A DNA stretch of 39,516 nucleotides from Candidatus Levybacteria bacterium RIFCSPHIGHO2_01_FULL_36_15 (GCA_001782015.1 MFNJ01000007.1:1-39516), one strand, 5' to 3'; positions 1 through 10,021 are shown, counted from the first letter of the stretch. Translations and numbers: made by a program. Notes: generated by a model not told the origin, from the letters alone.

Positions 1-687
1 AAAATTTCTGCATGTATTCCAATGCATACTTACGGCCATCCGGTTAAAATCAGTAAAATTAAAAAAATATGCGATAAATACAATATTGTAATAATAGAAG
101 ATTCCAGCCAATCACTGGGAAGTATGTTTCAAGGTAAACATACAGGTACTTTTGGAAAGGTTGGTGTTTATAGTTTTAACGGTAATAAGATAATTACCAC
201 GGGTTCAGGCGGTATGATGGTAACCAGTGACAAGAATTTATTTAAAAAATGCATTCATCTTTCAACAACAGCAAAAATTTCACATAAATGGGAACATGCG
301 CATGATGAAATTGGATATAATTATAGACTTTCAAACATAAATGCAGCTCTTGGTTGTGCGCAAATGGACAATATCCGGAAATACATAAAAGATAAGAGAG
401 AATTAGCCCAAAAATATAAAGAATTTTTTAAAGAATTAGGAATCGAATTCTTTTCTGAAAAAAAAGATTGTTATTCAAACTACTGGTTAGACGCAATAAT
501 TTTTAAAAACAAAAAAGAAAGAAATGGCTTTTTAGAATATAGTCGCAACAGTGGAGTAATGGCAAGTCCTCTCTGGACGCCCATGAATAAATTACATATG
601 TATAGAAATTGCGAGACAACCAATTTGGAAAATGCAGCATGGCTAAAAGATAGAGTTGTTAGTATTCCAAGCAGCGTAAGATTATGA
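1..687 (+). CDS. legC: LegC-like DegT/DnrJ/EryC1/StrS aminotransferase (5' partial; frame open to window start)
   Basis: Reading frame stays open upstream of the listed ATG (KISACIPMHTYGHPV...). Motifs HTYGHPV, IIEDSSQSLGS, GKHTGTFG and SFNGNKIITTGSGGM are typical of the LegC branch of PLP aminotransferases. Confidence 0.85.
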   Translation, partial: KISACIPMHTYGHPVKISKIKKICDKYNIVIIEDSSQSLGSMFQGKHTGTFGKVGVYSFNGNKIITTGSGGMMVTSDKNLFKKCIHLSTTAKISHKWEHAHDEIGYNYRLSNINAALGCAQMDNIRKYIKDKRELAQKYKEFFKELGIEFFSEKKDCYSNYWLDAIIFKNKKERNGFLEYSRNSGVMASPLWTPMNKLHMYRNCETTNLENAAWLKDRVVSIPSSVRL

Positions 688-1382
688 AGAATATAAAATC
701 AAATAAAATATTAAAAGAAAAGTGGGAAGATAGTTTTAAAAGATATGAAAATTATATATTTTACCCAAATGGAGAAACTGTTAAATTTTTAAATAGATTT
801 GTAAGAAAACAAACAGGAATTTACACATATATAGATATTCTTGATTTTTCAACAACAATAAAAGGATTGGATTTTGGCTGTGGAATAGGCAGGCAAACAA
901 TTCTTATGAATGAGTTTGGAGTTGAAGCTTACGGAATTGATATCTCTCAACAAGCCATAAAGATGTCGAAAAAATTGACAAAAAGCTATAATTTGAAAGA
1001 TATAGGGATTAAGTTTAAAGTCTTTGATGGAATAAATATTCCTTTTGAAAATAACTTTTTTGATATAACTATTGCTGATGCTGTTTTGGATAGCGTGAAT
1101 TTTAACTTAGGAAAGATATTGATAAAGGAAATAGATAGAGTTACAACAAACCTTTTGTTTATGAGTTTAATTTCCGGAGACAATGACCGTCATGGTGTAG
1201 GAGAAATCATAAGAACAGTACATGAGAGAGGAACTATTCAGAGTTATTATAATTGGAAGAAAATTTTAAGACTGATTTCCGTAACTAATTTTAAGTTAAA
1301 ATGGTGCAGTCTAATAAGTGAAAAATCATTACTTTCAAGAGGTAAAAATAGTAGATATTATATAGTTTTAGAAAAAAAATAG
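684..1382 (+). CDS. Class I SAM-dependent methyltransferase
   Basis: SAM-binding motif LDFGCGIGRQTILM, then YGIDIS; ATGA overlap with the preceding stop. Confidence 0.75.
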   Translation: MKNIKSNKILKEKWEDSFKRYENYIFYPNGETVKFLNRFVRKQTGIYTYIDILDFSTTIKGLDFGCGIGRQTILMNEFGVEAYGIDISQQAIKMSKKLTKSYNLKDIGIKFKVFDGINIPFENNFFDITIADAVLDSVNFNLGKILIKEIDRVTTNLLFMSLISGDNDRHGVGEIIRTVHERGTIQSYYNWKKILRLISVTNFKLKWCSLISEKSLLSRGKNSRYYIVLEKK

Positions 1383-1386
1383 AATA

Positions 1387-2328
1387 ATGACTACCTTCTT
1401 AGTTACTGGGGCAACGGGTTTTTTAGGAAGCCTGTTGGTGGAGAAGCTTCTGCAAGATGAACATAGAGTGGTTGGTATTGGAAGAAGGAAAAAAGGTTTC
1501 CTTAGCGATGATGTTTTGAATAACAAGAATTTTATATTTGTTCAGGCAGATATTAATGGCCAGCTTAAGCATTATTTAAGTAAATATAAAATTGACGGAA
1601 TATTTCATTTGGCATCATGCCAGCCCTCTTCAAAGGTACTAAATTATGATGATTTTTACAAAGGAAACGTTGCAACTACAAGACAGATAATAGAGTTTAT
1701 TAAAAATAGAAGGATTAAGTTTTTAGTTTATACATCTACCACTTCTGTAAATGCTAAGTCTACAAAAAAATATTTGGACGAAAACTCATTCTCCTATCCT
1801 ACGACTTACTACAGTTTGACTAAATATATAGCAGAAAAACTATTAGAAATTGAACTTGCTAGTTTGGGAATTAAGGTAATAATTATTAAATACCCGTCAA
1901 TCTTTGGAAAAAATCATGTGAATGGTTTAATTTACACCTATTACAAAATTTTAAAAAGCGGTAAAGATTTAAAAATATTTAACAACGGAAATATTTATAG
2001 AAGTTTCATTTACGAAAAAGACGCAGTTCAAATATTGATAAATGCAGCAAGTAACATGGATAGATTAAAAAAATTTGATTTATTTTTTGCGGGCAGTAAA
2101 GACTCAATAAAATTAATAAAATTGGCGGAAATATTAAAAAGATTATTGGGTTCTGAGTCTAGACTACTAGTATCAAGTAAAAAAACTTCTATAAAAGAAA
2201 ATATTTTGATCGATATCACAAAAGCGCAAAAAATTCTTCATTTTGATCCTATGACTGTCGAAAGAGGACTAAAAAAATATATAGCCGAAGTAGAATCTGG
2301 AAAACAAAGAGCTCTTGAGTTATTATAG
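1387..2328 (+). CDS. NAD-dependent epimerase/dehydratase (SDR family)
   Basis: N-terminal VTGATGFLGSLL Rossmann motif; TSTTSV...YYSLTK (YxxxK) active site. Confidence 0.85.
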   Translation: MTTFLVTGATGFLGSLLVEKLLQDEHRVVGIGRRKKGFLSDDVLNNKNFIFVQADINGQLKHYLSKYKIDGIFHLASCQPSSKVLNYDDFYKGNVATTRQIIEFIKNRRIKFLVYTSTTSVNAKSTKKYLDENSFSYPTTYYSLTKYIAEKLLEIELASLGIKVIIIKYPSIFGKNHVNGLIYTYYKILKSGKDLKIFNNGNIYRSFIYEKDAVQILINAASNMDRLKKFDLFFAGSKDSIKLIKLAEILKRLLGSESRLLVSSKKTSIKENILIDITKAQKILHFDPMTVERGLKKYIAEVESGKQRALELL

Positions 2329-2362
2329 GAAATTATTCTTAATATTAATTAGTAATTATAAT

Positions 2363-3064
2363 ATGATTGCCATACATCAGTCTCAGTTTTTGCCTTGGGT
2401 GCCATATTTTTATAAAATGCTGAAAGCAGATATTTTTGTGATCTTAGATGATGTTCAATTCCAGAAAAATGGAGTTCAAAACAGAAATAAAATTAAAACT
2501 CCCAAAGGCGCTGCGTGGCTTACGGTGCCTGTAAGTTTACAATTTGGGTCAAAAATAAATGAAGTTACAATATCTAATATAGTAGAATATGAAAGATTAT
2601 CAGATATATTAATAACGAACTACAAACGCAGCATTTATTTCCATAAAATATACACAATGATTAAAAGGATATTTGATAAAAAAATAAATAATTTAAATGA
2701 GCTTAATATAAGCCTTTTAGATCAGGTTCTGGAAATGCTTGGCAAAAGACCTACTATTTATTATTCCAGTACTCTTAAGATCAGTGAAAAAAAAGATGAT
2801 CTGGTCATTGAGATTATAAAACACTTCAAAGATAAAGAATATTTAAGTGGGGCAGGAGCTTTTAAGTATATGGATTTAAATAAATTTAAAAAAGCAGGGA
2901 TTAAAGTTTATACTTATGAATTTGTTTATAACGAATATAGGCAATTATGGAATAAGAGGGTCGGATTCTTGAACGATCTATCAATAATAGATCTCATGTT
3001 TAATAATTTGGAGGATAGCTTAGCATATATTCAAAATAACGGTAGTCTGAAAAATGTAATATAA
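2363..3064 (+). CDS. WbqC-like family protein
   Basis: MIAIHQSQFLPWVPYFYKMLKADIFVILDDVQFQKNGVQNRNKIKTPKG is a WbqC-like signature. ATG 2363 is preferred over 2315 because homologous N-termini start there. Confidence 0.8.
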   Translation: MIAIHQSQFLPWVPYFYKMLKADIFVILDDVQFQKNGVQNRNKIKTPKGAAWLTVPVSLQFGSKINEVTISNIVEYERLSDILITNYKRSIYFHKIYTMIKRIFDKKINNLNELNISLLDQVLEMLGKRPTIYYSSTLKISEKKDDLVIEIIKHFKDKEYLSGAGAFKYMDLNKFKKAGIKVYTYEFVYNEYRQLWNKRVGFLNDLSIIDLMFNNLEDSLAYIQNNGSLKNVI

Positions 3065-3074
3065 TACAGAATTC

Positions 3075-3719
3075 ATGAATACTAGCAAAAAAACGTTTGT
3101 TGTAGTTGACTATGGTATGGGCAACCTTAAGTCTGTTGTAAATGCTTTTAAATTTTTAGGAGAATCGGCAAAAATTTCCAATAAAAGAAAAGATATAGAA
3201 AAAGCAGATGCAATAATTATTCCAGGTGTTGGAGCATTTGGCGAGGCGATGAATAATCTCCAAAAACTGGATCTTGTTAAGATATTAAATAAAAAAGTTT
3301 TAAAGGATAAAGTTCCTATGCTTGGAATATGTCTTGGGATGCAATTGATCGCTCAAGATTCGGAAGAAGGGGGATTTAATAAAGGGTTTGGTTGGATAGA
3401 TGGACATGTTAGAAAAATAAAAGTATATAACAATACTCGACTGCCGCATGTTGGCTGGAATGATATTTCAATTCTGAAAAAGAAACCACTCTTTAATAAT
3501 ATTTCAAAAGACTGTAATTTTTATTTTGTGCATTCTTATTATGTAGACTGTGATGAGTCAATCGTTTCCGCAGAGACTAAATATGACGTGAAAATCACTG
3601 CAGCAATACAAAAAGAAAACATGTTTGCAACTCAATTCCATCCTGAAAAAAGCCAAGAAAACGGTTTAAGAGTTTTGAAAGGTTTTATTAATTTTGTTCA
3701 AAATTATAAATATGCTTAA
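3075..3719 (+). CDS. hisH: HisH-like glutamine amidotransferase (glycan-associated paralogue)
   Basis: VVDYGMGNLKSV, IIPGVGAFGEAM, LGICLGMQL nucleophile, HVGWND and FHPEKSQ; the Cys-His-Glu triad looks intact. Confidence 0.88.
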   Translation: MNTSKKTFVVVDYGMGNLKSVVNAFKFLGESAKISNKRKDIEKADAIIIPGVGAFGEAMNNLQKLDLVKILNKKVLKDKVPMLGICLGMQLIAQDSEEGGFNKGFGWIDGHVRKIKVYNNTRLPHVGWNDISILKKKPLFNNISKDCNFYFVHSYYVDCDESIVSAETKYDVKITAAIQKENMFATQFHPEKSQENGLRVLKGFINFVQNYKYA

Positions 3720-4575
3720 AAAGAGATTAATACCTTGTTTGGTTCTTAAGGATAATCTTATCGTACAAAGTATCGGTTTTAAGAAATATTTGCCAATAGG
3801 TGTTGCTAAAATAGCTGTTGAATTTGTGGCTAAATGGGATGTTGATGAGATATTTCTGATTGATATTACGGCAACAAAAGAAAAAAGAAAACCTAACCTG
3901 AAGCTTATAAATAAAATATCAGAGAATTGTTTTGTTCCTTTAACGGTAGGCGGGGGAATACATGAATTAAAGGACATAAAAAACGTTATAAGAGCAGGAG
4001 CTGATAAGATTAGTATTAATTCAGAAGCTCTTGAAGATCCGGATTTTATTACGAAGAGTTCTGGGATTTATGGAAGTCAATGTATCGTTGTTTCTGTGGA
4101 TGTAAAAATAAATTCAAAAGGGAATCATGAAGTGGTGGCAGATGCAGGAAAAAGGTTTACTGGTCTATCGCCAATAGAATGGGCACGCAGGGTTGAAAAA
4201 CTTGGTGCGGGTGAAATATTCTTAAATTCCGCTGATCGGGACGGATCCAAAAAGGGGTATGATATAAAACTTATTAAAATGGTAAGTGAAGCAGTTAGGA
4301 TTCCGGTGATCGCCTGCGGTGGCGTTGGTGTCATGAGTGATTTCATTGAGGGCATAATAGAAGGTAAAGCTTCCGCAATTTCCGCAGCAAACATTTTTCA
4401 CTACACTGAGCATAGCACTATAATCGCCAAAGCTTTTCTGAAAAAAGCAGATATTGATGTAAGGTTGAATACTTTAGCCAAATACGGAGAGTTTAAATTT
4501 GATGAGTATGGGAGAATACTGAAAAAAGAAGATGCCGGACTGGCTCAGATATGGTTTGAAAGGAACAAATCTTAA
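3712..4575 (+). CDS. hisF: HisF-like (WbuZ type) partner of the sugar amidotransferase
   Basis: MLKKRLIPCLVLKDN..., DEIFLIDITAT, LTVGGGI, VVSVDVK, VIACGGVG TIM-barrel motifs. Start taken at internal ATG 3712, overlapping the hisH stop. Confidence 0.85.
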   Translation: MLKKRLIPCLVLKDNLIVQSIGFKKYLPIGVAKIAVEFVAKWDVDEIFLIDITATKEKRKPNLKLINKISENCFVPLTVGGGIHELKDIKNVIRAGADKISINSEALEDPDFITKSSGIYGSQCIVVSVDVKINSKGNHEVVADAGKRFTGLSPIEWARRVEKLGAGEIFLNSADRDGSKKGYDIKLIKMVSEAVRIPVIACGGVGVMSDFIEGIIEGKASAISAANIFHYTEHSTIIAKAFLKKADIDVRLNTLAKYGEFKFDEYGRILKKEDAGLAQIWFERNKS

Positions 4576-4578
4576 AAC

Positions 4579-7071
4579 ATGAAGTATTGTACGAGATGTC
4601 TTTATCCTGCAAATCATCCGTTATATTTAACCTTTGATGATCATGGAGTATGTAGTGGTTGCAGAGTACATGAGGAAAAAGACATCCTCAATTGGGAGAT
4701 CAGAAAAAAGAAACTTGATAAAATTCTTGAAAGCTATAGAAATAAATCAGGAAATTCATATGATTGTATTATTCCTGTAAGAGGGGGTGGAGATAGTTAC
4801 TTTGTTACCCATGTCATAACAAAAATTTTTAAATTAAATCCTCTTCTGGTTACCTATAACCATGAATATAACACTAAAACAGGAATAAGAAACCTTGCTA
4901 ATTTATTAACCGTATTTGATTGCGATCATATTAATTACACTCTTGATCCTGAATTCGTAAGAAGGCTTGTAAGGCACACGTTCAGAAAGTTCGCAAGCAT
5001 GTACTGGCATATTTTAGCCGGTACTTTAACTTTTCCTGTTCAGGTTGCTGTAAAATTTAAAATTCCGCTTATAATTTGGGGTGTTCACGGTTGGTCAGAT
5101 CAGGTAGGTATGTTTTCTCATTTGGATGAAGTTGAAATGACAGAAAAGGCAAGGAAAGAGCATAGCCTTATGGGAATTGACGCAAGAGATATAATTTCAG
5201 AGAAAGATGGTGTCACAAGACAAGATATCCAGCCGTTTATATATCCGTTTGATGAAGAGATTGAAAGAGTGGGAGTAAGAGGAATTTATCTTAGCAATTA
5301 CATAAGGTGGGATTCAAAAAAACAGCACGAGCGTATGATAAAGCTTTATGGTTATGAGACAGCAAAGCAGCAAAGAACTTTTAATACGTATGAAGATGTT
5401 GATTGTTTCCATTCCGCAGGTACACATGACTATATTAAATTTATTAAATATGGTTATAGTAAAGTTTCCGATCATGCAACTCGTGAAATCAGATTAAAAA
5501 GAATGACGCGTGAAGAAGGAATTGAAATGGTGAAAAAATATTCTGAAAAAATTCCTTCAGACTTACCAGTATTTCTTAAATGGTCAGGTATAAAAAGGTG
5601 GAAATTTTTTTCATATTTAGACAAATGGCGAGATAAAAGAATTTGGCAAAAAGACAAATATGGAAAATGGGTCTTAAAAGACTCGGTCGTTAATCATATA
5701 AAAGATTTGAATGTGAGTAAAGTGCGATTAGTTAAAATCGAAGACTGCAAATTCATTATTACTCCATCACGTGAACCCGGAGAAAAAGAGGATAAATATA
5801 TTCTGATGGGCAGAGGTTATATAGATAAATATAATTATAAAGCTGTTTTTGATGACCAACTGGCAATACAAAAAAATCTGAAAAAAACTAAAAGACACAT
5901 ATCAAGATTGTTGGAAAAAGATTGGGGTAATTTTTTTATTAAAGATGAAAGAACTCCAAAAGAAATGGTTTTTTGCAAAAAATGTGTTATGTCAAGTTCC
6001 AAACCCGGACTTTATCTTAATGAAGACGGTATATGCGGAGCTTGTGTTTCTGTTGAAAAAAAGAAGTTAATCAATTGGGATAAGAAAAAAGCTGAGCTGA
6101 AGCAGTTATGTGATAAGTATAGAGGCAGTAACGGTAACGGATATGACTGCTTAGTTCCTGTAAGCGGAGGAAAAGATAGTATGTATCAAGTTTGGGAAAT
6201 GAAAAAAATTTACAACATGAAAGTTCTTGCAGTTTGCATAGTTCCCCATCTTCAGACAAGTGAAGGCATAGCAAACTTAAATAGTTTAGTTAAAAAATTA
6301 AATGTTGATTTAATAAAAATATCTCTTAAACCAAGCGTGTTTAAAGCAATTAGACGAAAAACATTTGTAAAATTGGGTAATCCCAACTGGGCAGATCATG
6401 CCAGTACGTTTTCCGGAGTTGCAAGAACTGCTTTTATGTACCAAATCCCACTGATTGTTTGGGGAGAGGATATTGCTGTTGAATTTGGGGGTACAACATC
6501 AAAAAAACGAGTAGCTTCTGCAAAAGACATAATTAAAAATGATTTAATACTAAACAGATCAGTAAAAGATTTTTATGATGATATAATTAAGCCTGAAAAT
6601 ACATATTTTTATAAATACCCGCAGGATGAGGATTGGGACAAAAGAAAAATAAAAAGTATTTATCTTGGTTATTATCACAATTGGAACGGATATGAGCATT
6701 ATTTGCTGGCAAAAAAATATGGATTTCAAAGTAGAAAGTTGGGTTGTTTAAGCGGAAATATTTTGAATTATGATAATATTGATGAAAAGTTATGCGAAAT
6801 ACACATCTGGATAAAATTTCTGAAATACGGTTTTTGGAGACCAACGGACCAATGCTGTTATCATATTTGGAACGGAAGAATGTCAAGAGAAAAAGCCATA
6901 AGGCTTGTAAACGCAAAACAATACGAGTTTCCTGCTGAATACTACAGAGATTTTCTTGAATTTCACGGAATTACAGAAAAACAATTTTGGAAAATAGCCA
7001 ATAAATATAGAAACAGAAATATCTGGCATAAAGTAAATGGTAAATGGAAGCTGAAATATATCTTAAAATAA
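4579..7071 (+). CDS. Tandem-fused N-acetyl sugar amidotransferase (two WbpG/PseA/WbuX-like modules, 830 aa)
   Basis: Two homologous halves, each with a CxxC...CxxC Zn-like motif (YCTRCLYP..CSGCR; FCKKCVMS..CGACV), a PP-loop (PVRGGGDSYF; PVSGGKDSMY) and conserved IYL-Y-W / FIKYGY / FLKYGFWRPTD C-terminal blocks. Second half begins near nt 5965. Confidence 0.85.
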   Translation: MKYCTRCLYPANHPLYLTFDDHGVCSGCRVHEEKDILNWEIRKKKLDKILESYRNKSGNSYDCIIPVRGGGDSYFVTHVITKIFKLNPLLVTYNHEYNTKTGIRNLANLLTVFDCDHINYTLDPEFVRRLVRHTFRKFASMYWHILAGTLTFPVQVAVKFKIPLIIWGVHGWSDQVGMFSHLDEVEMTEKARKEHSLMGIDARDIISEKDGVTRQDIQPFIYPFDEEIERVGVRGIYLSNYIRWDSKKQHERMIKLYGYETAKQQRTFNTYEDVDCFHSAGTHDYIKFIKYGYSKVSDHATREIRLKRMTREEGIEMVKKYSEKIPSDLPVFLKWSGIKRWKFFSYLDKWRDKRIWQKDKYGKWVLKDSVVNHIKDLNVSKVRLVKIEDCKFIITPSREPGEKEDKYILMGRGYIDKYNYKAVFDDQLAIQKNLKKTKRHISRLLEKDWGNFFIKDERTPKEMVFCKKCVMSSSKPGLYLNEDGICGACVSVEKKKLINWDKKKAELKQLCDKYRGSNGNGYDCLVPVSGGKDSMYQVWEMKKIYNMKVLAVCIVPHLQTSEGIANLNSLVKKLNVDLIKISLKPSVFKAIRRKTFVKLGNPNWADHASTFSGVARTAFMYQIPLIVWGEDIAVEFGGTTSKKRVASAKDIIKNDLILNRSVKDFYDDIIKPENTYFYKYPQDEDWDKRKIKSIYLGYYHNWNGYEHYLLAKKYGFQSRKLGCLSGNILNYDNIDEKLCEIHIWIKFLKYGFWRPTDQCCYHIWNGRMSREKAIRLVNAKQYEFPAEYYRDFLEFHGITEKQFWKIANKYRNRNIWHKVNGKWKLKYILK

Positions 7072-7077
7072 TACTTT

Positions 7078-8247
7078 ATGAAAAGAAAAATAATTGCTAT
7101 CACAGGAATTCGTTCTGAGTACGATATTCTTTATCCCGTGATTAACTTCCTAAGAAAAGATTACAGGTGTGATCTAAAAATTATTGTTAGCGGTGCACAT
7201 CTTTCTTCCTGGCATGGATTAACTTACAAAAAAATAGAAGAGGATGGTTTTGAGGTTATTGCTAAAATTAATAGTTTTATAAATACAGATAGCCTCATAC
7301 AAAGACCAAAAGCAGTTGGTGTTCTGATTTCTGCTCTGTCTAGAATAATAGAAAAAGAGCAACCTCATTTTTTACTTGTTGTAGGAGACAGAGAGGAAAG
7401 CATTGCTGCTGCTGTTGTGGGCAATTACATGAATACTTTGGTTGTGCATATAGGTGGCGGTGATTCTGTTTACGGTAATGCAGATGATCCTATTCGTTTT
7501 GCTGTTTCAAAACTTGCTCATATACATTTTGTATTAAGTAATGATAGTTTAATAAATCTGCTTAAAGTTGGAGAGGAAAGATTCAGAATCTTTAATGTTG
7601 GAAATCCATCTTTAGACAACATTAGAGCTACTTCTGACATGCATTTCCCAAAAATAAGTACTTACTTAGACTTTGATATAAAAACAAAAGAGTACCTTAT
7701 ATTTATTAAACATCCTTTATCTTCGGAAAAAAAAGATTCATACCCGCAAATGAAAATTTCTCTGGAAGCAGTTGAGAAATTTTGTAAAAAAAATAATTTA
7801 AAAGCTGTAGGTATTTATCCCAATACTGATCCTGGGTCACGGGCTTTGCTTGAAATTATTGATACTTATAAAAAATCAGATTATGTTCGTTTTTATAAAA
7901 CTTTACCACGGGAAATTTTTATTAATCTTATGAAAAATTGTTTGGTTTTAGTTGGGAATTCAAGTATGGGTATATTGGAAACTCCTTTTTACCAAATACC
8001 TGTGGTTAACATAGGCAACAGACAAAAGGGAAGATTTAATGCAGGAAATGTTGAATTTGTAGAACATGAAGAAAACAAAATTGTAAAATCACTTCATAAA
8101 GCTTGCTTTAATAAAATTTACAGAAAAAGAATTTTTAGTATAAAAAATCCTTTTGGAGATGGCCACGCCGCAGAAAAAATCAGAAATATATTGCTATCAG
8201 TAGATGTTAATGATAAAAAGTGGTATATTAAGAAAAAATTATGTTGA
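7078..8247 (+). CDS. neuC: UDP-N-acetylglucosamine 2-epimerase, hydrolyzing (NeuC/LegG-like)
   Basis: ITGIRSEYDILYPVI, VVGDREESIAAA, HIGGGDSVYGNADDPIRFAVSKLAHIHF, VGNSSMGILE. Confidence 0.87.
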   Translation: MKRKIIAITGIRSEYDILYPVINFLRKDYRCDLKIIVSGAHLSSWHGLTYKKIEEDGFEVIAKINSFINTDSLIQRPKAVGVLISALSRIIEKEQPHFLLVVGDREESIAAAVVGNYMNTLVVHIGGGDSVYGNADDPIRFAVSKLAHIHFVLSNDSLINLLKVGEERFRIFNVGNPSLDNIRATSDMHFPKISTYLDFDIKTKEYLIFIKHPLSSEKKDSYPQMKISLEAVEKFCKKNNLKAVGIYPNTDPGSRALLEIIDTYKKSDYVRFYKTLPREIFINLMKNCLVLVGNSSMGILETPFYQIPVVNIGNRQKGRFNAGNVEFVEHEENKIVKSLHKACFNKIYRKRIFSIKNPFGDGHAAEKIRNILLSVDVNDKKWYIKKKLC

Positions 8248-8915
8248 ATAAGATTCTTTTTATTGCTCCCCATCCAGATGATGAGACCCTTGGTTGCGGA
8301 GGAACAATTTTAAAATACAAAAAAGAAAAAAAAAGTAAAATTTACTGGTTGATAATGACAAAATTATCTAAAAATAAAGGTTTTACTGAGGAGAAAGTAA
8401 ACAGAAGAGAAGATGAAATTAAGAAAGTTGCACATAATTACGGTTTTGAAAAGGTGTTTAAGTTAGATTACTCTCCCGGGAAGTTAGATACGACCCCAAT
8501 AATTAAAATGATATCCGATGTGAAAAATATTCTGGAAAAAATCAAACCTGAGTGCATATATATTCCAAATAGAAGCGATATTCACTCTGACCATAGAATT
8601 GTATTTAATGTTTTAATGAGCGCGTTAAAAAGTTTTAGAACTGCTTATGTTAAAAAAATTCTGATGTATGAGGTACTTTCTGAAACGGAATTTGCTCCTT
8701 CTTTAATAGAAAATGCCTTCATTCCTAATGTATTCGTTGATATCTCAGATTATGTAGAAGAAAAAATCAGGATTATGAAATTGTACGAAGGGGAAATGGC
8801 AAAACCACCATTCCCCAGAAGCGAGGAGAATATTCGTGCCCTTGCACGACTCAGAGGATCGATGTCAAACTGTAACTATTCGGAGAGCTTTATGTTGCTG
8901 AAAGAAATATGTTAA
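8241..8915 (+). CDS. PIG-L family deacetylase
   Basis: APHPDDETLGCGGTILKY motif at the N-terminus; PNRSDIHSDHR metal-binding motif. Confidence 0.88.
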   Translation: MLNKILFIAPHPDDETLGCGGTILKYKKEKKSKIYWLIMTKLSKNKGFTEEKVNRREDEIKKVAHNYGFEKVFKLDYSPGKLDTTPIIKMISDVKNILEKIKPECIYIPNRSDIHSDHRIVFNVLMSALKSFRTAYVKKILMYEVLSETEFAPSLIENAFIPNVFVDISDYVEEKIRIMKLYEGEMAKPPFPRSEENIRALARLRGSMSNCNYSESFMLLKEIC

Positions 8916-8962
8916 AAATAGTCTTAATATGTGGTTTATTATATTAACCCAGTTTTATTAAA

Positions 8963-10021
8963 ATGGATATATTCATAAAACAAGATATTTCGATAAAAGA
9001 AGCAATGAGAATGATTGATAAGTTTCAAAAAAGAGGTTTGTTTGTAGTTGATGAGCAAAAGAGGTTTCTTGGAACAATAACGGACGGAGATATCAGAAGA
9101 TATATATTACAAAATAAAGATATAAACGGAAGCATTAAAAATGTTTACAATAAAAAACCGATTTTTATAAGAGCAGAAAAATATACGGAAGATTTAGCTA
9201 AGAAAATATTCATCAGAAAAAAAATTGAACTGATCCCAATTCTTGATAGAGACAAAAAAATAATTAAATATGTTAGTTGGGATGAGACATTCTCAGATGG
9301 CCAAATAAAGCCAAGAATTAGAAAAAAGTTAAGTATACCTGTTGTAATAATGTCTGGAGGAAAAGGAATGAGGATGGAACCATTTACAAAAATAATACCT
9401 AAACCGTTAATTCCAATTGGGGATAAAACAATTCTGGAAATCATTATTGAGGAGTTTAAGAAATACGGAATGAATAGTTATTATTTTACATTAAATTATA
9501 GAGGTAAAATGATTGAATCTTACTTTAATGCGATAAAGAAGGATTATAAACTTAATTATATCTGGGAAGAAGATTATCTGGGAACTGCGGGCAGCTTAAA
9601 ATTATTGGAGAATACGATTGGAAATACCTTTATTGTGTCAAATTGTGATATTGTTGTTAAGGCAGATTACAGAGAAGTAATCAAATTCCATAAAAAACAG
9701 AATGCGGATATGACAATTTTAAGTTCTGTTCAAAACTATAAAATACCTTATGGAATTATAAGTTTTAAAAAAGGGGGACAAGTGATTGAGATAACTGAAA
9801 AGCCTGAGTATACTTTTATTATAAATACAGGTGTTTACATACTGCAAAAGGAATGTCTTAAATTCATACAAAATAATACATATATAGATATGCCTGACTT
9901 AATTAAAAAAATAATTGATAATAATAAAAAAGTCATCACCTATCCGGTAAAAGAAAATGATTATATTGATATTGGTCAGTGGGAAGAATACAAAAAAACC
10001 GTTGATAAGCTCAAAATTTAA
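8963..10021 (+). CDS. CBS-pair nucleotidyltransferase (PtmE-like sugar-1-phosphate guanylyltransferase)
   Basis: N-terminal CBS-like repeats (GTITDGDIRRYIL), then VVIMSGGKGMRMEPFTKIIPKPLIPIGDKTILE nucleotidyltransferase signature. Confidence 0.85.
   Translation: MDIFIKQDISIKEAMRMIDKFQKRGLFVVDEQKRFLGTITDGDIRRYILQNKDINGSIKNVYNKKPIFIRAEKYTEDLAKKIFIRKKIELIPILDRDKKIIKYVSWDETFSDGQIKPRIRKKLSIPVVIMSGGKGMRMEPFTKIIPKPLIPIGDKTILEIIIEEFKKYGMNSYYFTLNYRGKMIESYFNAIKKDYKLNYIWEEDYLGTAGSLKLLENTIGNTFIVSNCDIVVKADYREVIKFHKKQNADMTILSSVQNYKIPYGIISFKKGGQVIEITEKPEYTFIINTGVYILQKECLKFIQNNTYIDMPDLIKKIIDNNKKVITYPVKENDYIDIGQWEEYKKTVDKLKI

Noticed and set aside
685-687. Possible recoded TGA (code 25 as in some CPR lineages)
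   Set aside because: TGA occurs where LegC-type proteins normally end (IPSSVRL) and overlaps the next ATG as ATGA; the WbpB-like gene also ends naturally with TGA. Standard code fits.
3666-3977. 103-aa minus-strand ORF opposite hisH/hisF
   Set aside because: Antisense to well-supported coding sequence with no recognisable motifs.
6587-6916. 109-aa minus-strand ORF inside the amidotransferase gene
   Set aside because: Shadow ORF of a conserved coding region.
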